Position numbers and translations under genes: made by a program | Source of the DNA: Hyphomicrobiales bacterium | GTDB taxonomy: Bacteria > Pseudomonadota > Alphaproteobacteria > Rhizobiales > Beijerinckiaceae | Length of the DNA: 64,000 nucleotides | Direction: 5' to 3' | Assembly: GCA_900470095.1 (NCBI GenBank) | Contig: UBZM01000020.1 | Coordinates: 1-64,000, forward strand | Notes under the pieces: model-generated | Told to the model about the DNA's origin: nothing | Database searches by the model: none | The model's input: only the letters and a program-made list of their open reading frames with translations | Part shown: one piece after another, positions 43,996 to 52,707 of the stretch | Layout: the number at the start of each line of letters is the position of its first letter | How positions within the stretch are numbered: the stretch's first letter is position 1

Positions 43996-44835
43996 GCGGC
44001 TGAACCACCAGCTATAGCTGGCGCGCGGCGCGACCGGAGCGTCCTGGCGCCCGCCTTCGCCAAGCGCGAGAAGCCGGCCGCTGGCCTCGGTGATCCAGGA
44101 GCGGTGCTCGCTGATCGGCGTAATGGCGGTGAAACCGCCGCAGATCCGCCTGACGCGCGAATTCAGGGGGCCGCTCGACCAGCTGACGATGCCGACCAGG
44201 TCCCGCGAGGCCGCCGAGCCGCGCAGGACGGGGCCGCCGGAATCGCCACGGCAGGCACCCGCGCCGGGTGTCTCGCCCAGCGCCTGCGTATCGACCGCGA
44301 CCTTCACCGTGTTCGAGGTCGTGTAGTTTCCGGCGTTGACGAGCGGTGTCTCGCGCAGTCGCCGCGCGGTGCGCTTGTTGTTCTCGGACGAGAGGCCATA
44401 GCCAGCCATCGTCACGGTCTCGCCCTGCCAGAGACCGCTGCCAAGCGAGAGAGGCTCGATATCGGCGGGAAGGGGAGAGGCCAGCCTGAGAACGGCGAGG
44501 TCGGTGCCGGGTTGGGTCCGCGGCGTGGTGCCGGGAACGAAGCTCGGATGCGGCAGGACCCCGATCACCGGGTGGCTGCGCTCGCGAAAGCGCGTGTCCA
44601 GGCTCACCACACGGACGGCCCCACCGCCCATCAGGCAGTGCGCCGCGGTCAGGACGAGTTCAGGAGCGATCGCCGCGCCGGAACAGAGCTCGCCGCGGCT
44701 GGTCTCGACCCTGACCGTCCAGGCGCGCGGCCCGTCGACCCCTCGCGAGGGAGCACCACCGACGACGGCCGCCGCCGGGGAGGCAGCCGTGCAAAGCGCG
44801 GCGGCAAGGGCAAGGATCGGAGCACGAGACATCAT
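43993..44835 (-). CDS. Secreted trypsin-like serine protease (S1 family)
   Basis: A 280-residue protease with a signal peptide (about residues 1-23, ending PAAAVV). The mature N-terminus VVGGAPS is close to the activated trypsin start (IVGG), preceded here by a signal rather than a pro-region. The catalytic triad is His66 (LTAAHC), Asp112 (GTDLAVL) and Ser199 (GDSGGP). A Cys pair before the serine and a C-terminal Trp-rich tail follow. Two adjacent ATGs leave one residue uncertain. A paralogue lies just upstream on the same strand. Bacterial S1 proteases are uncommon in alphaproteobacteria apart from predatory or surface-active types. Confidence 0.9.
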   Translation of the reverse strand: MMSRAPILALAAALCTAASPAAAVVGGAPSRGVDGPRAWTVRVETSRGELCSGAAIAPELVLTAAHCLMGGGAVRVVSLDTRFRERSHPVIGVLPHPSFVPGTTPRTQPGTDLAVLRLASPLPADIEPLSLGSGLWQGETVTMAGYGLSSENNKRTARRLRETPLVNAGNYTTSNTVKVAVDTQALGETPGAGACRGDSGGPVLRGSAASRDLVGIVSWSSGPLNSRVRRICGGFTAITPISEHRSWITEASGRLLALGEGGRQDAPVAPRASYSWWFSR

Positions 44836-44898
44836 GAAGCAACCGCCGGATTCACATTGCCACTCTATGGCCTGTTTCGAGCCAGTCCAGTGTTTCGA

Positions 44899-45678
44899 TC
44901 AGCGACCGGTCGTCCAGGATGCGCTCTCGCCCCATTGCGACAGGGTGCGGTCGATCCAGTTTCGCTGCGGCGCGATGAGAACGCCCTGGCTGAGCAGGCC
45001 GCAACTCCTGCCCTTCGGGCCGGTGGACCAGCTCGTCACGGCAATGACGCCGTCACTGCCCTGCCAGATAGGGCCGCCGGAATCGCCCTGGCAGGCGCCG
45101 GCGCCGGGGCGGCTGCCCGCACCAGCGGGATCTGCGGCCCAGAGCAGGATCTTGCCCGGGCCATAGGGCTCGACCGTCGCCAGGGCGGCAGAACGGTAGG
45201 TGCCGGTCGTGCGGGCCTCTCCCTCCCGGGAGACCCCATAGCCTGCGAGCGTTATCTCCGAACCGGCGCGTGGCAGGCCGCCGTCGATCAAGGCGGCGGG
45301 GGAGAAGCGCGAGGGCAGCGGTGCGGAGAGGCGCACGAGGGCGAGATCAATCGAGCGGCGCCGGGCCGTGATCGCCTTCGCGTCGAAGCCGGGATGGAAG
45401 GCAACCGCGGCAGGAGCGATCAGCACCGGTTCGCCGCTGCCGTCCTTCCAGTGGATACGCAGCTCGACGCCGCCATCGGCGCAATGGGCCGCGGTCAGGA
45501 TCGTTCGCGGTGACAGGACGATCCCGGTGCAGACGCCGCCGCGCGCATTGAGAACCATCAGCGTCGACGCGGCCGAAGGACCGCCCTCACGCCCGCCGAG
45601 CACGGCCAGGGCAGGCGTTCCCGCCAGCATCGCGGCGAGTGCGAGCCCGCCAAGGCCAATCGAACCTCCGACGCGCAT
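44899..45678 (-). CDS. Secreted trypsin-like serine protease (S1 family), paralogue
   Basis: A 259-residue protease with a signal peptide (about 1-25, ending PALAVLGG). The triad is His65 (LTAAHC), Asp111 (SIDLALV) and Ser200 (GDSGGP). GAGGAG precedes the chosen start; the long in-frame upstream extension is not needed. It shares the overall layout of the neighbouring protease, including PGAGAC before the serine motif, so the pair reflects an old tandem duplication. Specificity residue at the S1 pocket cannot be assigned with confidence here. Both act outside the cytoplasm. Confidence 0.88.
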   Translation of the reverse strand: MRVGGSIGLGGLALAAMLAGTPALAVLGGREGGPSAASTLMVLNARGGVCTGIVLSPRTILTAAHCADGGVELRIHWKDGSGEPVLIAPAAVAFHPGFDAKAITARRRSIDLALVRLSAPLPSRFSPAALIDGGLPRAGSEITLAGYGVSREGEARTTGTYRSAALATVEPYGPGKILLWAADPAGAGSRPGAGACQGDSGGPIWQGSDGVIAVTSWSTGPKGRSCGLLSQGVLIAPQRNWIDRTLSQWGESASWTTGR

Positions 45679-46018
45679 CGGATCTCCTCTCCTCGTGAGC
45701 TGGGAGCGATAGCGCGTCGAACCGCATAATTGAACCCGCAATCGCAGTCGCTGCGACAACCGGCACCTGAACTCTGGCTGCACCTGAGCCGGTCCAATTT
45801 GTTGGCCAGCCGGCGCCGCACCGCGGCCGACGCGGCGCGAGAATAGGGGATTTCTGGATCCGGTCGTCTGCAAACCGAGATTGAGATCGCCGATGCGCAG
45901 CTCCGCGAGGTTGTGGGCAAAGGACAGGAATGGCGTGGACGGCTGGCGCTACAGTGGCATATCCTGACGACACGCGAGCCGCCCATTCATGGCGTGTTCA
46001 GTTGCTCGGGATTAGCGA
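45679..46018. other. Divergent intergenic region without a recognisable gene
   Basis: This 340-base stretch separates the second protease (minus strand) from the FeuN-like gene (plus strand). It must hold both promoters. Short open frames in it have no family resemblance and disagree with codon use in neighbouring genes. I see no tRNA, riboswitch or clear repeat. Confidence 0.6.
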
Positions 46019-46339
46019 ATGTCGATGATGCCCGTCGAAACGATCTTCGCCCTGACACTGCTTGCCCAGCCCCTCCCGATTGTCACGATCGACAGCCAGG
46101 AGCCTATCTCCTGCCTGTCGGCGGACGAGATGCGCGAGGCGGTGTCGGATGGGCGGGTGATCCAGCCGGCCCAGGCCTCCAGGCATGCGCGCAACGCCGC
46201 GCCGGGCGAGGTCGTCCGTATCAGACTGTGTCGCCAGGGCGATGATTTCGTCTATGTTGTAACGACGTTGAAGCGCGATGGTCGCGTGGCCCGTGTGACG
46301 CTCGAGGGCCAGTCCGGCAAGGTCTCAACCATTCGCTGA
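46019..46339 (+). CDS. Small PepSY-like protein in the FeuN position
   Basis: A 106-residue protein whose first 20 or so residues (MPVETIFALTLLAQPLPIV) look like a short signal or anchor segment. The rest has a PepSY-like pattern: a helix (ISCLSADEMREAVSDGRVI), then RIRLCRQGDDFVYVVTTLKR with two Cys in the domain (ISCLS, IRLCR), and a final VARVTLEGQSGKV. It lies 60 bases before feuP on the same strand. In Sinorhizobium a small periplasmic protein, FeuN, encoded next to feuPQ, restrains the FeuQ kinase. The same role is inferred here from position and fold type only. Confidence 0.7.
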   Translation: MSMMPVETIFALTLLAQPLPIVTIDSQEPISCLSADEMREAVSDGRVIQPAQASRHARNAAPGEVVRIRLCRQGDDFVYVVTTLKRDGRVARVTLEGQSGKVSTIR

Positions 46340-46398
46340 GCGGCAGCCTTCAGGCGAAGGCATCCGGCCCCGGGACATCAAGACAGGAGTGAGCCGAC

Positions 46399-47067
46399 GT
46401 GAGACTGCTCGTCGTCGAGGACGACAAGGACCTCAATCGCCAGATCGTGACCGCGCTGGAGAATGCCGGCTATGCCGTCGACAAGGCGTTCGACGGCGAG
46501 GAGGGGCTCTATCTCGGAGAGACCGAACCCTATGATGCAGTGATCCTCGATCTCGGCCTGCCGAAGGTCGACGGCGTGACTGTGCTCCAGGGCTGGCGCC
46601 GGGCCGAGAAGACCATGCCGGTGCTGATCCTGACGGCGCGGGATCGCTGGAGCGACAAGGTCTCGGGCTTCGATGCGGGCGCCGACGACTATGTCGTCAA
46701 GCCGTTCCATATCGAGGAGCTGCTGGCCCGCGTCCGGGCGCTGCTGCGTCGCGCGGCCGGCCATGCCACCTCGGAACTGACCTGCGGCCCCGTCCGGCTC
46801 GACACGCGCGCCAGCCGGGTCGTCGTCGACGGCAATCCGGTGAAGCTCACCTCGCACGAGTACCGGCTGCTTGCCTATCTGATGCATCATCAGGGGCGTG
46901 TCGTCTCGCGCACCGAGCTGGTCGAGCATCTCTACGATCAGGATTTCGACCGGGACTCCAACACCATCGAGGTTTTCGTCGGCCGTCTCCGAAAGAAGCT
47001 CGGCGTCGAGATCATCGAGACCGTCCGTGGGCTTGGCTACATCGCCGCCGCGCCTGCCAAGGTCTGA
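46399..47067 (+). CDS. feuP: OmpR-type response regulator FeuP
   Basis: A 222-residue regulator. The receiver domain has Asp51 (VILDLGLP) and the conserved KPF lysine. The C-terminal winged helix contains LTSHEYRLLAYLMHHQGRVV and the YDQDFDRDSNTIEVFVGRLRKK block characteristic of FeuP/PhoP-like regulators. The start is GTG with AGGAG upstream. It is followed after nine bases by its kinase. In rhizobia FeuP controls cyclic glucan export and was linked to iron uptake. Identity rests on family pattern plus position upstream of the cyc genes. Confidence 0.9.
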   Translation: MRLLVVEDDKDLNRQIVTALENAGYAVDKAFDGEEGLYLGETEPYDAVILDLGLPKVDGVTVLQGWRRAEKTMPVLILTARDRWSDKVSGFDAGADDYVVKPFHIEELLARVRALLRRAAGHATSELTCGPVRLDTRASRVVVDGNPVKLTSHEYRLLAYLMHHQGRVVSRTELVEHLYDQDFDRDSNTIEVFVGRLRKKLGVEIIETVRGLGYIAAAPAKV

Positions 47068-47076
47068 CGACGGTCC

Positions 47077-48447
47077 ATGCCGGGCAAATCGCATCGCTAT
47101 TCGCTCGGCGCTCGCCTCTTCCTGTCGGCGGCAGTGTGCTGTGCGCTGGTGCTGGCGCTCGCCGGCTTCGGCCTGACGACATTCTACCGCCGCTCGGCCG
47201 AGCGCGGCTTCGACGAGCGGCTCAGCGTCTACATCAAGGAACTGGTCGCCGATCTCGCCGCGCCGCCGGAAACCGAGCGCCAGGCGATCGGGGATCTCGG
47301 CGAGCCGCGTTTCGATCTGCCGCTATCTGGCTGGTACTGGCAGATCGTCCGGCTCGACGGTGAAAAGCCCGTGGTGCGCACCTCGCGCTCCCTCGTCGGC
47401 GGGCAGTTACCGAAGCTTCTCGACCAGCAGCTGACGCCGAACGCGCGGGGCCTGCGGGAGAGCTATGTCTCGGGTCCGGACGAGAGGGGCCTGCGCATCA
47501 TCGAGCGCGAGATCGATGTCGGCGAGGATGGCCGCTTCATCGTCGGCGTCGCGGCCCCTGCCGACGAGATCGAAGGCGACATTCGTGATTTCCGCCTGGC
47601 GCTGACATTGACCTTCCTGCTGCTGGGGCTCGCACTCGTCGCCTCGACCCTGATCCAGGTTCGCTTCGGCCTGCGCCCCCTCGTCAGGCTTGGCACCGCG
47701 GTCGGCTCGGTGCGAACCGGCGAGGCGGCCCGGATCGCCGGAAAATATCCACCCGATCTTGCGCCGCTGGCCGGCGAACTCAATCAGCTCATCGACGCCA
47801 ACCGCGAAATCCTGGAACGGGCCCGGACACAGGTCGGCAATCTCGCCCACGCCCTGAAGACCCCGCTCAGCGTGATGCTGAACGAAGCCGAGGCAAGCGA
47901 CCCGCATCTGCCGCAGACGGTGCGGAACCAGGCGGCGATCATGCGCGACCAGGTGCAATATTATCTCGATCGCGCGCGGGCGGCCGCACTCTCCGGCGCG
48001 CTCGGCAGCGTCACCGAGGTTGCGCCCTCGCTCGATGCGCTGATCCGCACCTTCGCCAAGATCTCGCAGGGGCGCGACATTACCGGCACGCACCACGTCC
48101 CACCCCATGTCCGCTTTCGCGGCGAGCGGCAGGATCTGGAGGAAATGCTCGGCAACCTGCTCGACAATGCGTTCAAATGGGCGCGCTCGACGGTCGAGGT
48201 GAGCCTCGCTCCCGAAGCCGAAGAGGGGCGGATCGCGCTGCTGATCGATGATGATGGTCCCGGGTTGCCGTCCGAGGCCCTGCTCGACGTGCTCAAGCGC
48301 GGTCGCAGGCTCGATGAGACGACGCCGGGCTCCGGCCTCGGGCTCTCGATCGTGGTCGATCTCGCCAAGCTCTATGGCGGCGAGGTCACGCTCGAGCGCT
48401 CCCGCCTTGGTGGCCTGCGGGCACGCCTGCTGCTTCCTTCGGTTTGA
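47077..48447 (+). CDS. feuQ: Sensor histidine kinase FeuQ
   Basis: A 456-residue membrane kinase. Two membrane segments (about 14-36 and 174-195) flank a periplasmic sensor domain of about 140 residues. Then come a HAMP-like linker, the phospho-acceptor His258 in LAHALKTPLSV and an HATPase_c domain with NLLDNAFKWA and SGLGLSIVVDLAKLYGG. The H-box HALKTPL is the PhoQ/FeuQ type. It partners FeuP. In Rhizobium leguminosarum feuPQ lie just upstream of cycHJKL, exactly the order seen here. Confidence 0.9.
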   Translation: MPGKSHRYSLGARLFLSAAVCCALVLALAGFGLTTFYRRSAERGFDERLSVYIKELVADLAAPPETERQAIGDLGEPRFDLPLSGWYWQIVRLDGEKPVVRTSRSLVGGQLPKLLDQQLTPNARGLRESYVSGPDERGLRIIEREIDVGEDGRFIVGVAAPADEIEGDIRDFRLALTLTFLLLGLALVASTLIQVRFGLRPLVRLGTAVGSVRTGEAARIAGKYPPDLAPLAGELNQLIDANREILERARTQVGNLAHALKTPLSVMLNEAEASDPHLPQTVRNQAAIMRDQVQYYLDRARAAALSGALGSVTEVAPSLDALIRTFAKISQGRDITGTHHVPPHVRFRGERQDLEEMLGNLLDNAFKWARSTVEVSLAPEAEEGRIALLIDDDGPGLPSEALLDVLKRGRRLDETTPGSGLGLSIVVDLAKLYGGEVTLERSRLGGLRARLLLPSV

Positions 48448-48518
48448 CGGTGCCGACGTGACCCTTTGTCGCCATCGGCAGACATGATACGGCGTCAGCG
48501 ATTGGCTATGAACGCGAC

Positions 48519-49622
48519 ATGCTGATCTGGATCATCTTTGCAGCAATGACGGCGGCGGCGGTCTTCGCCTTGCTCTGGCCTCTTGGGCGCGGGGGCGCGA
48601 ACGCGTTTGCCGAGGTCTCAGACGCAAAGAGCCTTTATCGCTCGCAGCTTGCCGAAATCGATCGTGATTTTGGCCGCGGCCTGATCGGCGGCACCGAGGC
48701 GGATGCCGCGCGTGCCGAGGCCGGGCGCAGGCTGCTGCGGGCGGCGGACGGGGAGGCTGTGCCCACGGGAGACAGCGAGCCTGCGCTGCGTCGGCGGCGT
48801 GCAGCCTCGGCGATCGCGCTGTCCTGCGTGCCGCTCTTTGCACTTCTGCTCTATGGCGCCCAAGGCTCGCCCGAGCAGCCGGATCAGCCCCTCTCGGCAC
48901 GGCTAAAATCGGACCCCTCTCAGGATTTCGCGCTCGCGGTCAGCCGCATCGAGGCTCATCTGGCGGCGAACCCCGGAGACGCGCGGGGCTGGTCCGTCGT
49001 TGCGCCGGTCTATTTGCGCCAGGGTCGTTACGACGAGGCGGCGCGGGCCTTCGCGGCGGCACTGGAGCATGGCGGGGCCAATGCCGAATTGCTGGCCGGC
49101 CTTGGCGAGGCGCGTGCGCTTGCCGCAGGCGGCGTGGTGACGGCCGAAGCGCGCCAGCCGCTGACCGAAGCGGTCAAGCTCGACGGCGGCAATGCCCGGG
49201 CCCGTTTCTTCCTGGCGATCGCCAAGGAGCAGGACGGCGACAGCGCCGGCGCGATCGCGGATCTGCGCGCTCTGCTCGTCGATGCTCCGGCCGACGCGAC
49301 CTGGGTCGGGACGGTGCGCCTACGCCTGGAGGGGCTGGAGGCCGCCCCGTCCACCGGCGCCTCGATCGCGGCCTTGCCGCCGGGCGAGCAGCAGCTTGCG
49401 ATCCGGGGCATGGTCGATGGTCTTGCCGAGCGCCTCAAGATGGGCGGCGGCACCTTCGCCGAATGGACGCGACTGATCCGTTCGCAGGTCGTGCTGGGCG
49501 ACAAGCCGGCCGCGCGAGAGGCGATCATCGCGGCCCGCCAGCGCTTCGCCGACGATGGTGCCGCGCTTGGCCAGCTTGATGCCCTGGCCGGAGAACTCGG
49601 ATTGCGGGAGCCCGCGCCATGA
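48519..49622 (+). CDS. ccmI: Cytochrome c maturation protein CcmI (CycH)
   Basis: A 367-residue membrane protein that chaperones apocytochrome c to the haem ligation complex. The N-terminal membrane segment ([19 protein letters not shown]) and a second one near residues 95-115 enclose a cytoplasmic loop with the [17 protein letters not shown] motif. The periplasmic part has TPR-like repeats (about 130-300). Length and order fit the family. It ends in an ATGA overlap with ccmE. Confidence 0.92.
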   Translation: MLIWIIFAAMTAAAVFALLWPLGRGGANAFAEVSDAKSLYRSQLAEIDRDFGRGLIGGTEADAARAEAGRRLLRAADGEAVPTGDSEPALRRRRAASAIALSCVPLFALLLYGAQGSPEQPDQPLSARLKSDPSQDFALAVSRIEAHLAANPGDARGWSVVAPVYLRQGRYDEAARAFAAALEHGGANAELLAGLGEARALAAGGVVTAEARQPLTEAVKLDGGNARARFFLAIAKEQDGDSAGAIADLRALLVDAPADATWVGTVRLRLEGLEAAPSTGASIAALPPGEQQLAIRGMVDGLAERLKMGGGTFAEWTRLIRSQVVLGDKPAAREAIIAARQRFADDGAALGQLDALAGELGLREPAP

Positions 49623-50125
49623 CCGCCACAGAACCGTCGCGGATCGTGGCGCCGCGCCGCGGGATGAGCCGCAAGCAACGTCGCCTTGCCCTGATCGGAG
49701 CGGCAGGTGCGGTCCTGTGCCTTGCCGCTGGCCTCGTGCTCTTCGCGATGCGCGATTCGATCGTCTTCTTCTACGGACCGACGGAAATCACCGAAAAGGG
49801 ATTGCAGCCCGGCACGCGCATGCGGCTCGGCGGCCTCGTCGAGACGGGGTCTGTGTCTCGCGGGCCAGGCCAGCGCGTGACCTTCGCCATTACCGACAGC
49901 AAGACCACTGTCCAGGTGAGCTATGATGGACTCCTGCCGGATCTCTTCCGCGAAGGGCAGGGCGTCGTGACGGAAGGCGTGCTTGAGTCCGCAGGCCGGT
50001 TCCGTGCGGATTCGGTTCTGGCCAAGCATGACGAAACCTACATGCCACGCGAAGTCGCGGACGCACTGAAGAAGCAAGGCCATTGGCAGCCCGGCGACGC
50101 CGGTGCGCAGAAGCCGCAGCGGTGA
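49619..50125 (+). CDS. ccmE: Haem chaperone CcmE (CycJ)
   Basis: A 168-residue periplasmic haem chaperone anchored by one N-terminal membrane segment (about 23-43). Covalent haem attachment is expected at His137, in [10 protein letters not shown], with Tyr141 as the axial ligand. The start overlaps the ccmI stop (ATGA) and has GGGAG upstream. It carries about 15 residues before the usual MSRKQRRL; a later start there lacks a good ribosome-binding site. Confidence 0.93.
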   Translation: MTATEPSRIVAPRRGMSRKQRRLALIGAAGAVLCLAAGLVLFAMRDSIVFFYGPTEITEKGLQPGTRMRLGGLVETGSVSRGPGQRVTFAITDSKTTVQVSYDGLLPDLFREGQGVVTEGVLESAGRFRADSVLAKHDETYMPREVADALKKQGHWQPGDAGAQKPQR

Positions 50126-50132
50126 GGGCAGG

Positions 50133-52109
50133 ATGATCGTCGAGATCGGACATTTCGCGCTCGCGCTGGCGCTGGGTGTCGCCGTCGTCCAGGCGCTCGT
50201 CCCACTCTGGGGCGTCTCGCGGCGGGATGCGGCGCTGGCGTCTGTCGGCCCGGCCGCGGCGGTGACCTGCTTCCTGCTGGTCGCCTTCTCCTTTCTTGCG
50301 CTCGTCGTGTCCTATGTGCGCTCGGATTTCTCGGTCGAGAACGTCGTCGCCAATTCGCATTCGGCCCAGCCGCTGATCTACAAGGTGACGTCGACCTGGG
50401 GCAATCACGAAGGCTCCATGCTGCTCTGGGTGCTGATCCTGACGCTGTTCGGCGCACTGGTCGCCGTGTCGCGCCGGTCGCTGCCCACGCGTCTCAGGGC
50501 CGGCACACTGGCGGCGCAGGGTTTCGTCACGGTCGCCTTCCTGGCTTTCGTGCTGCTGACCTCGAACCCGTTCCGGCGGCTCGATCCGGCGCCGGGCGAA
50601 GGCCAGGACCTCAACCCGATCCTTCAGGATCTCGGCCTCGCGATCCACCCGCCGCTGCTTTATGTCGGTTATGTCGGCTTCTCCATCACCTATGCCTTCG
50701 CGGTCGCCGCCCTGATCGACGGGCGTATCGATGCCGTCTGGGCGCGCGCCGTCAGGCCGTGGACGCTGCTGGCATGGGTCTTCCTGACGCTCGGCATCGC
50801 GATGGGGTCCTACTGGGCCTATTACGAGCTTGGCTGGGGCGGCTGGTGGTTCTGGGACCCGGTCGAGAACGCCTCGCTGATGCCCTGGCTGGCCGGCACG
50901 GCGCTGATCCACTCCACCGTGGTGATGGAGAAGCGCGATGCGCTGAAGGTCTGGACGATCCTGCTCGCGATCCTGACCTTTTCGCTCTCGCTGCTCGGCA
51001 CCTTCATCGTCCGCTCCGGCGTCCTGACCTCGGTGCATTCCTTCGCCAGCGATCCCGGGCGAGGCCTCTTCATCCTTGCGATCCTGGTCTTCTTCGTCGG
51101 CGGCTCACTGGCGCTTTTCGCCTGGCGTGCGCCGCTGCTGCGGCAGGGCGGCCTCTTCGCCCCGATCTCGCGGGAGGGCGCGCTGGTCGTGAACAATCTC
51201 TTCATCGCGACCGCCTGCGCGACCGTCTTCATCGGTACGCTCTATCCGCTGGTGCTGGAGATGCTGACCGGCGACAAGATTTCCGTTGGCCCCCCGTTCT
51301 TCAACGCCACCTTCGTACCCGTGGTCGTGCCCCTGCTGCTGCTGCTGCCGATCGGCCAGACGCTGGCCTGGAAGCGCGGTGATCTGCTCGGTGCGGCGCA
51401 ACGCATGTCGGCGGCTCTCGTGCTCGCAATCGTCTCCGGGCTCGCAGTCGTCGCGATCATGCGCGGCGGCCCCGTCCTGGCGCCGCTAGGCATCGGGCTT
51501 GGCGTCTTCCTCATCGCAGGTTCGGCCTGGGATATCGGCGAGCGCGTGGTGCGGCGGGCGAGCGGCGCCTCCGCGATGCTGTCGCGCGCAATCGGCCTGC
51601 CGCGTTCCGCCTGGGGTACGGCCTTCGCCCATGCCGGCGTCGGCCTCAGCGTGATCGGTATCGCGGCTGCCGCATGGAGCGCGGAGGGGATCGGCGTGCT
51701 GAAGCCCGGCGAGAGCCTGACCAGCGGCCGCTATACCGTGGTCCTGGAGACAGTCACGCCGCGCAAGGGACCCAACTTTACCGAGGATGTGGCGCGCTTC
51801 CGCGTTTCTGCCGGCGACAGGCAGCTGAAACCCGTCGAGGCGATGAAGCGGGTTTATACCGCGCGCGCCATGCCGACGACGGAGGCCGGTATTCGGACCG
51901 ACGGCCTCAGCCAGGTCTATGTCAGCCTTGGCGAGCCGCAGGGCGGCGGAATCGCGGTCAGGGTCTATGACAAGCCGCTCATCCTGCTGATCTGGATTGG
52001 TGCTGTCGTCATGGCTTTCGGCGGAGCGCTTTCACTGACCGACCGGCGCTTCCGTCTCGCCGTGCCGCGGCGTGCCGCGACGCGTACCGTCATCCAGCCG
52101 GCGGAGTGA
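50133..52109 (+). CDS. ccmF: Haem lyase CcmF (CycK)
   Basis: A 658-residue polytopic protein that ligates haem to apocytochrome c with CcmH and CcmI. The WWD signature WGGWWFWDPVENASLMPW lies at about residues 235-252, with conserved histidines around it (SHSAQPLIYK, GNHEGSM, IHPPLLY). Many membrane segments are present and the length matches the family. The start is preceded by AGGGCAGG. Confidence 0.95.
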   Translation: MIVEIGHFALALALGVAVVQALVPLWGVSRRDAALASVGPAAAVTCFLLVAFSFLALVVSYVRSDFSVENVVANSHSAQPLIYKVTSTWGNHEGSMLLWVLILTLFGALVAVSRRSLPTRLRAGTLAAQGFVTVAFLAFVLLTSNPFRRLDPAPGEGQDLNPILQDLGLAIHPPLLYVGYVGFSITYAFAVAALIDGRIDAVWARAVRPWTLLAWVFLTLGIAMGSYWAYYELGWGGWWFWDPVENASLMPWLAGTALIHSTVVMEKRDALKVWTILLAILTFSLSLLGTFIVRSGVLTSVHSFASDPGRGLFILAILVFFVGGSLALFAWRAPLLRQGGLFAPISREGALVVNNLFIATACATVFIGTLYPLVLEMLTGDKISVGPPFFNATFVPVVVPLLLLLPIGQTLAWKRGDLLGAAQRMSAALVLAIVSGLAVVAIMRGGPVLAPLGIGLGVFLIAGSAWDIGERVVRRASGASAMLSRAIGLPRSAWGTAFAHAGVGLSVIGIAAAAWSAEGIGVLKPGESLTSGRYTVVLETVTPRKGPNFTEDVARFRVSAGDRQLKPVEAMKRVYTARAMPTTEAGIRTDGLSQVYVSLGEPQGGGIAVRVYDKPLILLIWIGAVVMAFGGALSLTDRRFRLAVPRRAATRTVIQPAE

Positions 52110-52113
52110 GCGC

Positions 52114-52584
52114 ATGCGCCGCGTCCTTGCCTTGCTGATGCTCGGCCTGCTCTGCGCCAGCCCGGTCAGGGCAGTGCAGCCGGACGAGGTCCTGCCGAAC
52201 GCCACGCTCGAACAGCGGGCGCGCCAGATTTCCGGCGGCCTGCGCTGCCTCGTCTGCCAGAACCAGTCGATCGACGATTCCGATGCGCCACTGGCCCGTG
52301 ATCTGCGCATCCTCGTGCGCGAGCGGCTGGTGGCCGGTGATACGGATGAGGCCGTGCGGGATTTCGTCGTCGCGCGTTACGGCAATTTTGTTCTGCTGAG
52401 CCCACCTCTCAACATCCGCACCATTGCTTTGTGGGTCGCGCCGTTCCTGATCCTTGCATTCGGCCTTGCCTATCTCGGCCGGAGAAGCCGGCTGATGCGG
52501 ACCCCGGCCGGGCAGCAGACGAAGCCCTTGAGCGAGGACGAACAGGCGCGGGTTGACGCGTTGATCAGGCGGGACGGCAACTAA
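52114..52584 (+). CDS. ccmH: Cytochrome c maturation protein CcmH (CycL)
   Basis: A 156-residue membrane-anchored thiol oxidoreductase that keeps apocytochrome haem-binding cysteines reduced. The signal peptide (about 1-20) precedes the redox motif RCLVCQNQS with Cys45 and Cys48. A C-terminal membrane segment (ALWVAPFLILAFGLAYLG) anchors it. It follows ccmF by four bases. The thioredoxin-like ccmG and the ccmABCD exporter genes are not in this window. Confidence 0.93.
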   Translation: MRRVLALLMLGLLCASPVRAVQPDEVLPNATLEQRARQISGGLRCLVCQNQSIDDSDAPLARDLRILVRERLVAGDTDEAVRDFVVARYGNFVLLSPPLNIRTIALWVAPFLILAFGLAYLGRRSRLMRTPAGQQTKPLSEDEQARVDALIRRDGN

Positions 52585-52707
52585 GGCATCAGCCCTCTCA
52601 ACCTTACAAAAACGTCATCTCGGCGCGAAAACGGGGTAAGGCGCCACCCGTCATGGTCACGACACCAAGCAGGGAATGCCCCTGCCGTCAGTCGCAGAGG
52701 TAAAACC

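Noticed and set aside
45558..45986. A 142-codon minus-strand open frame over the second protease start and its upstream region
   Set aside because: It overlaps the signal-peptide region of the protease in another frame and shows no family features; likely composition noise.
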